Below are positions 27,101 through 39,100 of a stretch of 64,000 nt of DNA, piece by piece. The DNA lies in the NCBI GenBank assembly GCA_007844125.1, contig CM017573.1, positions 12,753,187 through 12,817,186 of the forward strand. The letters run 5' to 3'. This DNA is from Sinonovacula constricta. Lineage: Eukaryota; Mollusca; Bivalvia; Cardiida; Solecurtidae. The notes beneath the pieces were generated by a model. That model saw only the letters and a program-made list of their open reading frames with translations, was not told where the DNA came from and searched no databases. Numbering within the stretch: position 1 is the stretch's first letter; every line of letters begins with the position of its first letter. Position numbers and translations under genes: made by a program.

Positions 27101-30100
27101 TCAGTCAGTCCAATCATGATACTTCAAATCACAATCAAATGACTGTATGAGATGATAGCTAAGAATCTGTCTTTATAGGGAGATTAACTGTATTAATGAT
27201 GACATGGGAGTATTATCAGTCAAACATTGAGAGCATAACTGTAACATACCAGCTGATAAGCATCTAATTAGGAGTCAATTAAAGAAGGATTTGCACAATT
27301 AAACTGACTAGTGGCTGTATTAGACTGTTGACTGCTGATTTTAATCAACCATTAGGAGTAAATTGCTTGGGAGGACCTGATCAGACAGTGTGATGACCAG
27401 TCTCTTAGCACGTGACCACTAGCACAAGCATATGTATACTCATACTGTACATGTACATATACTTACCAAGGCTTATTTAAGAAAGAAAATTTCTATACGG
27501 GAACTCCATATCTCGTGTCCAATCCTGTAATAGATTTTATTATTCTTTAAATATTTTATAAGGTTGTCTTTAAAACGGTGCCGATTTGAAACTCCTCTGA
27601 CCCTACCGTGTGGGTTCCAGTCCTGGTCAGAACGAAGGACTTAATGTTTGAAGGTCATTCAGCTGACCTGTGGTGCGCCAGTGGTTCTACCCAGACATTT
27701 GTCTGGGGTCTTTCTCCGCCAAAACAGCTGAATGTCACAATAAGGATCATAATTGGTTGCTGTGATGTATCTCCAAAACAAAACTAGATATTAACCTCAT
27801 CACATGTGTATATTGACCTCATCACATGTGTATATTGACCTCATCACATGTGTATATTTATTAGAGTGACATATTTTGGAAAATCGTGTCAAAAAAATCT
27901 TAGTTTCATGCAAATAACAAATTGTATCTGCTAAAGACTATATTAATACTTATTATCAGCACAGGCAAACATACAAATAATTAAGCATCAACGCATCTTT
28001 TCAAAGAGCAATGAGCACTTTCGCAGGTAGAAGCAGCAGACAAGATTTTCATTACCTCGGTTGTAGTCTGTTGTTTTATCGCATACCAGAGTATCGTGTT
28101 TCAGCTGCATCGCCCAGAATGTAGATTAGAGTGGTTTTGGTCAGTTGGTTAGAGGGCTTAGCGAGCCATGTATATTGTGCGCTAGTCATTGTAGTATAAA
28201 GTTCAACATTGATTTTATAGTCGTTTATTTAATGTTGATAAGATTCTTAGTTGTCATTGGTTTCACAATCATCTCCATTTTTCACCATGTTAAGTAGAAT
28301 TCATGTTGTTTGGTTTAATGTTTAATCATTTTTCTCATGTTTATATTAGTTGTAGTTGGTTTTTAGTAGTTTGTACATATTGTAGAGCACCTAATGTCGG
28401 GCGCATGTTTGTAAATATAGCGCTCATCTAAACCCCTAGAATTTATTTTCATTGTAACTGTAGTCAAATGAAGTAAAGTCACTGACGCCTTTGTACCAGG
28501 ATCGGTTTTTTAAGTCAAGGTAGTGTCGAGAGTGGTAGATTCGAACATTATAGTTCAAGAACAATCTGCCTTAGCACATCCTGACATTGGTATATTCATG
28601 GTTATATTTATAATATTCGTATCCTTTGCAGTAAGCAAACTACCAATAGAGATACTACGGATGGATAGTCAATCTATTGAGATATTTAAGAAAGCCCTGT
28701 CAGATGGCAAGCATGCTGTACAAAACATACGTGTGATGCTTGTTGGTCATAGTGGTGTGGGGAAGACAACACTCCTAAAGAGGTTGCTGGGCCAAGATGT
28801 GGATATTAACCAGCGAGACAGTACTGAGGGGATTGAGGTTCACATCCAGCGCTGCAAGATCGACATTGAGACCGGCCAGTGGCAGCTTTGTGATGGTTTG
28901 TGTTCTGTTCTGTGCTTGTTTTTATATACTCTTAGGGTATGATGGTCTGGTGCCAGGGGCATGGCCATTTTCTATATAAGGCTATATAGGAAAACTTTAA
29001 AAATCTTCTTGTCAGAACTACCGGAGCTAGAGGCTTGATATTTAGTAAACATGTTCCTTGGGTAAAGGTCAGGATTGTTAAAAGAACTTTGACCCGTCAA
29101 AAAGCATGGCCACCAGGGATGTGGCCATTTTCCATAATTTCTATGTAGTTGAAAAAATAAAATGAAACTGATTGTCTAAATGTTGCTTGTGTACATATAT
29201 TACAATTATTTTAGTTTGCTTTTACATTGCTGGTGTTTCTTGCTCACCATTACTAAATATCTTATGCATCATTCAATTGAGCAGCATAGGGCCATTGTGG
29301 TCCTTTTTTCAATCACTTATACTAAGGATAGTGGTAAGTAGGCTAAGTCTTGTCTACCATCACTATCTGTTTGTTAACAATCACTTATACTTGATTACCA
29401 TCACTATCTGTTTGTTAACAATCAATTATACTTGATTACCATCACTATCTGTTTGTTAACAATCAATTATACTTGTCTACCATCACTATCTGTTTGTTAA
29501 CAATCACTTATACTTGATTACCATCATTATCTGTTTGTTAACAATCACTTATACTTGATTACCATCACTATCTGTTTGTTAACAATCACTTATACTTGAT
29601 TACCATCACTATCTGTTTGTTAACAATCACTTATACTTGATTACCATCACTCTTTTGTTTGTCCAGCCCTCAGACTGCTTAGCCTCCGATCATGTAGGTT
29701 CAAGTTCCGTTATGGGCGACCAGCTTAATGTGGGAAGGTCTCTCAGCTGGCTGGCGGTGCATTGGTGGTTCTACTAAGATATTTATCTGGGGTCTTCCCA
29801 AATAGCTGGACATCGCTATAATGATCATAATTAGTCACCGTGATGTATTTCAAAAACAAAACATAAAAACACCTGTTTGGCAAATGATTAAAAATATCAT
29901 TTTTTAAGAAAGTGTAAAACTAAATTAAACAAGAATTTTGAAGAACTTTCAGAATTAAACAATTATATATGTCATGCACCAAGTGATAAATAACTGATCT
30001 AATTATTGTAACAGGAATAATTAACATATTCCCTACCACCCTGTAATATCGCTCTCTTTTATTATTGGAATAAACAGTTCCGAAACTGAACACTATTTTA

Positions 30101-33100
30101 CAATATATAGTTTCTTCTCTGCCATCTCTAATACATCTAATATATCTTCCAATTTGATGTCACTGTAGTTTATTATAGTAATACATGATAGAACATTTTA
30201 TAATTGTAAATACCCTCTTGTCTGCCGTCTTTAATTTTACCTTGTTTCCTCAGGGTGCCCGTGGCCGAGCGGTTAGAGTCGCTGACTTGAAACTCCTCAC
30301 CACCTCACCGCTTGGGTTCGAGTCCTCGTTGGGGTGAGAACTTTCATGTGGGGCCATTTTCCAGCTAACCTGTGGTGTGCCGGTGGTTCTACACAGATAT
30401 AAGTCTGGGGTCTTCCTTCGCCAATAATAAGCTGGACGTCGCCTATATGACCATAACTGTGTCGGTGTGATGTAACAAAAAACAAACAAACCTTGTTTCT
30501 TCTAATCCAATGTTCAGGAGGTGCTTCAGATCCTTATGAAACCCTAGTCTCGTCCATAATGCCGCTTTTGACTGTACAACCTGAATCGGAGCAACCACCA
30601 ATCCAGGAATCTGCAAGCACAAGTGACGAGGATGAAAACAAAATTACATGCAGCGAATTTGTGAGTTGGCTTTATAAAAATGTTTATTAAGATATCAAAT
30701 ATTCTACCAGACCTGATAGCGTAAAATAAGTAGAGCGCCTGCTCCAGGTATGGGAGGCCCTGGGTTCAATTCTGGGCTGCGACATACAAAAGTCGTTAAA
30801 AATGGTAGTGGTATAGCTCCCTTGCTAATGCTCAAGAAAATATAAGGGTAGTTCCACAACTGGTTGGCCCAGTGTCCGGATAATGTGACTGGGTGAGGTA
30901 TCATGGCAGGTGTTCATGGTATGCTATACACAGTGAAGGCAGCACTATATCTGCTTCAAGTGAACACTGTTTCAGACCAACTGAAATAATGTTGGTTGTA
31001 TGATAAATCCAATAAACAATAAAATATTCTTAAGTTCATTCATAAAAGCTTTAATCTTAGACATTTCTTTAAAAAAAAATCAATTTTGAGAAATTTCTTT
31101 AAGTAAGAAAAAAATTACTTAGATTCTTCATGTTTTCTGAATTTCCTTTGTGTCTTAAACTTCTTGACTAATTCAAAATAAAGTAATGTTTGTTTTTTAT
31201 AGCTTATGCTACCATATGCACCTGCAGATGACAATATGTCTGAGGTGGATGTTGATGCAGTTCCAGGTAGGATTGTTATTTCATTTTTAGCTTTCCTGAG
31301 TTGATGCTCAGGATGAGCTATTGTGATCACTATCCTTTCGGTGTCTGGCATCCAGTTAACATGCCAGTCCCGGTCTTGCTGAGAACTTTCATGTGGGGAG
31401 GTTTTCTAGCTAACCTGCAGTGCAACACTAGTTCTACCTAGACATAAGTCTTCTTCCACTGGCAATTAGCTGGCTGTTGTCAATATAATGAACATAATTG
31501 TGTTGATGCAATGTAACAATAAACAAACATTTACAATATCTGTACATGTTTTCATAATGAATAACTCAAAACTAATGCTTACATGTACATGTTAGTACCT
31601 TGTAATTGACAGCCACAAAACCCTAACTCTATGTTCTAGGGTAAAAATGCTAGTGGCACTACCTCATAACGCTCCACTCCCAGATAGTTTGATAAACACC
31701 TCCTTATGAGGATGTCTAATGGGGTGGGGAACCATGGCATAGTGGTAGAGTCATTGATTTATAATTCCTGACTGCTTAGCCTCTCGTCACCTAGGTTCGA
31801 GTCCAATTCAGGAAGAAGGACCTATTGTGGGAAAGTCTTCCAATTGACTTGCGGTGGGACAATACTTCCACCAAGACTTCTTTGGGGGTCTTCCTCCACA
31901 AAAACAGCTATAATGCTCATAACTGGTCGCTGCAATGTATTTCAAAAACAAAAAAAATTCAAAAACACAAGCAACAGATTTTTTAAGTTGTTATCCAAGT
32001 TATTCTTAGGACCAAGGGGGTTTAAGTTTAAGCCTGAGTATAAAAAGATTTCTGTTGTGTTTTGAAAATTGTGTCCTTGGGCTCAGGAATTTTTGGATCA
32101 TGTTTTGTGTATTGTGGTTGCTTTAAGACATCACATCAATCACACACTTACGGTCATTACATCGCCATTTAGCAGTTATTGATAAACAGAATTCCAAGAT
32201 ACTGTGAAAGCATTTAATTTCGTGGGGCATTTAATTTTGTGGAATTCGTGGGCAAGACAATCCATGAATTTAAGTACCAACAATATAAAATCCCCTCGGT
32301 TAGACTTTCGAATGCTAGATTTACTTGTAAACCATGTCAAAATTTGGTATGAGGCACGTTTATTGCAAGTTTGTAACACGTTAATTAAACCATGGTTTAA
32401 TTCGTCAGATTCTGTTATTAATAGCTTTTACAAATCATTGGCCTGTACAATATAAAATCAGACCTTTTTGCTTTCAATAAGGTATTAAGTGTTTATTTGT
32501 GCTCAAATAAAGTGAAGCAACGTGTTCTAATTATTAACCTTTGACCCAGGTTCGATTGATAAGGTATGCTCGATTGTCACCTAATCGATTATTTCTATTA
32601 AGTAGCTGTGCAGTAATGTCATTTGATTTCGTTCATTTGGTAAACCGGTTTAACTTATGAAAGATGTTACTTAGTCAGGGTGTTTACTCAAGGGTCTGTT
32701 TTGTGTCAGTTTGCATAGTATGCTAATTGGCGTTAATTGAAAGTCAATGGCTTCGTTAAATTAGACCCTTAAAAGAACCCAAGCCCCTAACATCTTTATG
32801 AATATAATCCCTTAAATGACACGCTAATTGACAGTTTTGTGTCATAAAAGTCGTCTAATGAGACTCGGCTGTGAAAACATTGAACGGCTGCCGTGGATCA
32901 ATATCATTAGGCGTGACATAAGACAATAGGCAGAGTCACTCGCTAATCCGTAGTTTCCCAATTGACCCTGTTTCAGTGTTAGGCCTCAGTTTCGCATCTG
33001 TCAAAAATCGAAGGTAATTTTTTTTAATTTCGTGGGTAGGGCAATCCACGAAGTCAAGTACCCACGAATATGCCTGTCCTCTTCAAACGACGAAATTTCT

Positions 33101-36100
33101 GCCCCACGAAATAAAATGCTTTCACAGTATACTTTTTAGTAGCAAAATAGCTTACCTGATACAAAATATGCATTTGGTTAACACATGGGTGTTAAAGGTG
33201 GTATCCGACAGTTTGCCTTTGTCTAATAAGCTAAAGCATAAGCGGTCATGTGGTTTAAAAACAGCCATCTGTGCTTAGATAGGAAATACACGTTTGTAAT
33301 GATGATTGTGGCATTATGGTACATTTTTTATACAGGTGTAGGACATCAGTAAACAGTATTTTGTGAGATCTGTTCAAGTAACAATACTTTATTAAGATGC
33401 TTGATGAAAATATTTTTGGTCCAAATGTTGGATACCACCTTTCAGTACTGCATACTGAGCGGCCCTAAGGGGGAAGAATGGCTGTTCTTTTTTCCAGTTG
33501 CTAGTAAGTTATAAATAACCAAATGGATACTTTTTAGCAGGTAAGTTTTCCTAATTAAAACTGATTTTACTATGTAAGTCTAATGTTGATAAAACAACCA
33601 GCACATTGCAGGAAGACCTTCCATCAAAATGTTTTTCATCCAGAATGAGTCTCAAATGCACCATTGTCTGAGCCCACGGCCACTGAATACGTTTTACCTT
33701 TTTTATCTACGATATCGCTGTTTTGAGAGTTAATTTTGAATAGATATCAGCCAGTTAAAATAATGCTTACGTTTCCACTATCGTACGTGTGGAGGTAGCT
33801 AAGTATCTGTAAATTTGAATTCTCTTTGCATTGATGACATCATTTTGGAAGGAAAGCCGAAACAATAAAAGAACAAGCAACCAATAAGATATCATTACCA
33901 GAAATGAAAAGTGAACTAAATATCTCATGGACATGAATGGAGAGTAACAGAATGGATTGGTAGTGGGTGTCCAACGATGCCAATGCACCTGATGCATCTG
34001 TATTTGTTTTTTGACATTTGTGTTTTCTCTTTCAGGGGATATCCAGCAAAGTTATGTTGAACCAAAAATGGCACAGCAGTTGCAGGTAAACACAAGCTAT
34101 TTTTTTCTGTGAATAAAAGGCAACAACTAAGATCCCGATCAATGAATAATAATTATAATTTCATTTACAAAATTTTGAGCTGCTTATTTCATTTGGCAAG
34201 CTGTCGCTTGTATCATAAACGTGTTATGCCCACTAAACCGATAATATGTTTCTGCGCAGGGACCATAATGTTCTATACCAAACTAAAATCAGCTGGGCCA
34301 CAGAACAAAAATGGCAGAGAAAATGAAACTGAAATATGTTTCTGGTGCAAAACCCGGGAAAAAAATACCTTGAAGTTGCTGGGCGAATGATACTTAAATG
34401 GTGTTTTTTTTATATATATTTATCTTCTTTTTAGATTTATTTGTAAATTAAAACAGAATTTAATTCAGACTTGTGAATTTTTTTTCGGGCTAGTGAAAAT
34501 TGCTTACTTACTAGCCTGACGTGCTTGTAAATTTCAATCGTAATTTCTATGACTGTCTTAATGATTTTGCTTAAAACAATTTGGTCAGACACCCACTGCT
34601 ACAAGTAGTCTTATGTTTTATGCAGGCATAGGTGATGTGAGTTTCTTGTTTATTTTTATTAATGGACTGGGTTTGACTATATGCGTATCCTATATCTTGT
34701 TTGTTTTATTTCTAAAAGATAGGTCAGACTTATGTTGTTTTTTTTAAAACAAAGGATTGGTCTGACTAATTTTCTTTTATAACATTGGCAGAGTCTGTTG
34801 TAACAGGTTATTGTATAAAAGTTCGGGTTCAGATGCTTTTTAATTAACTCATGCAGGCCATAAGCCTGAGTGATAAAATTTACACATCTGAACGAGAAAC
34901 CATGATATATTGGGCATTAGATCACACCAACTTAAAATCTATTTCCATTCTAACACATTCTACAAGAAATTTTACTTAAAAGGGACACAAAGGGGAACTG
35001 CAATGCGAACTACAATTAATGCAATGTTGTTAGGTAGTTTCCCTTGGTTATTCTAATTCACCCCCCATACTTCCTGCTTTTTTTTTTTTAATATCAGCAA
35101 TCAACGAAATTGCATATTTAATTTATTTTTTGTCATAATTTAATACGTATGTTAATAGTAAAACAAAACCATTACTTTCCAAGATAGGGTGAAGTTTTAG
35201 GCGAATGTGAACGAAAAGAACAACTTATCACAATATGTCAGCTTGGTCTGCAATACGAAAATGGGAAGGGAAAGTAAAAGGAACAGCTATTCTACTGCAG
35301 TAAAATAGTTCTGCTTTATGCTGTGATGTATCGTTTATATTATCACGGCAGAATGCTTCTTGGTTTATAGACATAAAATATTGATAGTCTTAGAAATATA
35401 ACTAAACCAGAGCTTGAATAAATTGTAGTAATACATCATCCAATGATATATGGTTCATATAGTGTAACCAGAATAGAGTGAAAGTTATCACACATCCCAC
35501 ATTAAATTGGCTCAACCAGTCTTGGTTCCTGTCTACATTACTGTCATCTTCGCTGAAGCAAGGCGCATAATTATGCAGAGAAATTTGGCAAAGGGCAGTT
35601 GTTGTAGTCGTCATGTCTATCGCAACTCCTCGGCAGTATCCAGTTAAGTCTGCTTTGTAGAAATGGCCGAGGTGTTGTGGGTGGTTATTATTATGTGTTA
35701 CAGATTTGCACGACTCTTACCATGTATATTTAGCATTTTGGCAACTTCAAACCCCATGGTTTAAACAGGTTTTATTCTCACCTGTAAGCAGTGCTGTACA
35801 AGGGTTTTAAGATTTTTTCAAAATTCCTTAAAAGAATTTCTTTAAAGATAAGTTGTGTGGTTAAGCAATACAAATAGTGCAACAAATGTTATGTCGATGT
35901 GAAGGCCATTGTTCAGTCATATTTTTGCTCACTTTTTGGGTCAAAGTACTCCTCGTATTTCCGGCTTTGTTGTTTGGATGCCCTATGATGTTTTGCATCA
36001 TGCTTTTCTTGAATCCAAAGCCTTGAAAGTGGAGTTTGTTTGAGGAGGAATGGTTAATTTCACACACAATTAGACACGGCAGTTTATCTACACCAGTCTA

Positions 36101-39100
36101 CATTGTCTCACACACAATTAGACACAGCAGTTTATCTACACCAGTCTACATTGTCTCACACACAATTAGACACGGCAGTTTATCTACACCAGTCTACATT
36201 GTCTCACACACAATTAGACACGGCAGTTTATCTACACCAGTCTACATTGTCTCACACACAATTAGACACGGCAGTTTATCTACACCAGTCTACATTGTCT
36301 CACACACAATTAGACAAAGCAGTTTATCTTCACAAGTCTACATTGTCTTACACACAATTAGACACGGCAGTTTATCTACACCAGTCTACATTGTCTCACA
36401 CACAATTAGACACGGCAGTTTATCTACACCAGTCTACATTGTCTCACACACAATTAGACACAGCAGTTTATCTACACCAGTCTACATTGTCTCACACACA
36501 ATTAGACACGGCAGTTTATCTACACCAGTCTACATTGTCTTACACACAGCAAGCACTTGATAGTATTGCGGGCAATACAGTAGTGTGTAAACACCGGTAG
36601 GGAACTAATTAGACACAGTACATGTACACCAGTCTACATTGTCTCACACACAATTAGACACGGCAGTTTATCTACACCAGTCTACATTGTCTCACACACA
36701 ACAAGCACTTGATAGTATTGCGGGCAATACAGTAGTGTGTAAACACCGGTAGGGGACTAATTAGACACAGCAGTTTATCTACACCAGTCTACATTGTCTT
36801 AAAATATCACATCTGTTTGGAAAACCTGTAAATGCCATCGTGTTTGCAGGGCTTTCATTATGGTTAACAATGTTTCGGTCAAAATTATTGAATTTTTCTG
36901 GTCCAATGTCTTGTTTCAGTTGTATGTACTTGCTTTTATTGTCTGCAGTTATTTTTTTTGTATTTGAAATACATTACAGAAACCAGTTATGTTTATTTTA
37001 GTGATGTCCAGACATTTGATGGAGGAAGATCCCAGACAAATGTCTGAGTAGAACCACCGGTGATCCGCATGTCAGCTTGAAGACCTGCAATTTTGTTTTT
37101 TTAATGGAAACTGTTTCTGTTATGATATGCACTGAAGTTTTTATCTATTAACAGGATGTCATAAAGGGCTGTGAGAACTTGTCTGACAGTAACTTTGCCA
37201 ATGTATCATTCTGGGATTTTGCTGGTCAGTCCATCTTCTACAACACCCACCAAGTGTTCCTCGCTCACCGAACGGTCTATCTGTTGGTCACTAGCATGGA
37301 ACTTGGCATCAATGAAGCAGCCACTGAGAAAAAAGGTTGTAGCACAAAAAAATAGTTCCATTTGACATCTTTTCATTTTATGGTTGTGGGTAAACAAATG
37401 AGAAATACCATTTGTTTAACTTGGTTTTTATGCTCGTGCTCTATGGAGTGTATGTTGACTTTTCTGCCTTTCTTGTGATACCCAGATTAACCATCATCAA
37501 CAAACACTTCCGTTTTCTGTTTTTAACATATAAGTATTAATATGAATTTTAAGCTTATGTTTATGCACAAGTAAGAAATTTCATTGTAGTTTCAATATGT
37601 ACAATAGAACTGGCAAATTCCAACTAAAAGGACCTACCTTAACTAACAAGAGAGACAATTTCCATTTCACCACTGTACAACATCACAGACTACTCATTAA
37701 ATTAAAGTTTAAATATAAAAAAAAAAGGAAATTTGTCACTTTGGAAAATATATGTTTCTATGACCACTTATAAAATTAAAAGAAAATCCTCTTTATTGTT
37801 ATTCTCATCAGTCATCCGCACCTCACCATATCGGTTCCACTCCCAATAGAGGCAAGAACATTCACGTCAGAAGGTTTTCCAGCTAACCTGCAGTGCACTG
37901 GTTTTTCCCAGACATTAGTCCAGGGGTCTTCCTCTGTGTATTAGCTATTTATTGTCGGTTTCAAGTCCGCGACTACCGTTCGACCACGGGCAACTCTACC
38001 GTTCGGCCACGGGCGACTCTACCGTTCGGCCACGGGCGACTCTGCCATCCGGCCACGGCGACTCTGCTGTCCGGCCACGGGCGACTCTGCCGTCAGGCCA
38101 CGGGCGACTCTGCCGTCCGGCCACGGGCGACTCTGCCGTTCGGCCAGGGCGACTAAACCGTTTGGCAAAGGCGACTCTACCGTTCGGTCACGTGCGACCC
38201 TACCGTTCGGCCACGGGCGACTCTGCCATCCGGCCACAGCGACTCTGCCGTCCGGCCACGGGCGACTCTGCCGTCCGGCCACGGGCGACTCTGCCGTCCG
38301 GCCAGGGCGACTCTGCCATTCGACCAGGACGACTAAACTGTTTGGCCAGGGCGACTCTACCGTTCGGCCACGTGCGACCCTACCGTTCGGCCACGGGCGA
38401 CTCTACCGTTCGGCCAGGGCGACTCTACCGTTCGGCCACGAGCGCCCCCATTTATGTCATAAACCTTCAGTGTAAGAAAGTGCAATGCATTGTACTTTCT
38501 TTTTAGAGAATGATCCGGCTGATGTGCCATACATTGTACTTTCTAATGAGGAATGATCCGGCTGATGTGCCATACATTGTACTTTCTTATGAGGAATGAT
38601 CCGGCTGATGTGCCATACATTGTACTTTCTTATGAGGAATGATCTAGCTGATGTGCCATACATTGTACTTTCTTATGAGGAATGATCCGGCTGATGTGTC
38701 ATACATTGTACTTTCATATGAGGAATGATCCGGCTGATGTGCCATACATTGTACTTTCTTATGAGGAATGATCCGGCTGATGTGTCATACATTGTACTTT
38801 CATATGAGGAATGATCCGGCTGATGTGCCATACATTGTACTTTCTTATGAGGAATGATCCGGCTGATGTGCCATACATTGTACTTTCTTATGTGGAATGA
38901 TCCTGCTGATGTGCCATACATTATACTTTCTTATGAGGAATGATCCGGCTGATGTGTCATACATTGTACTTTCATATGAGGAATGATCCGGCTGATGTGC
39001 CATACATTGTACTTTCTTATGAGGAATGATCCAGCTGATGTGCCATACATTGTACTTTCTTATGAGGAATGATCTAGCTGATGTGCCATACATTGTACTT

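Noticed and set aside
28020..28525. Solo LTR upstream of the P-loop exon
   Set aside because: The composition changes and some words look LTR-like, but no terminal TG...CA pair with a target duplication could be defined.
28523..28631. Extension of the P-loop exon upstream to include MVIFIIFVSFAV as a membrane segment
   Set aside because: The frame is open, but a proper acceptor at 28630-28631 gives the exact phase of the previous exon. The hydrophobic stretch is the translated pyrimidine tract of the intron.
3911..31962. tRNA genes at the tRNA-like heads
   Set aside because: Box A and box B are present, but the sequences do not close into full cloverleaves, they are attached to conserved SINE bodies and tails, and they occur in more than fifteen diverged copies.
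36036..36600. Two overlapping 165-174 codon ORFs
   Set aside because: Both follow the 48-bp unit and no unique coding sequence is attached.
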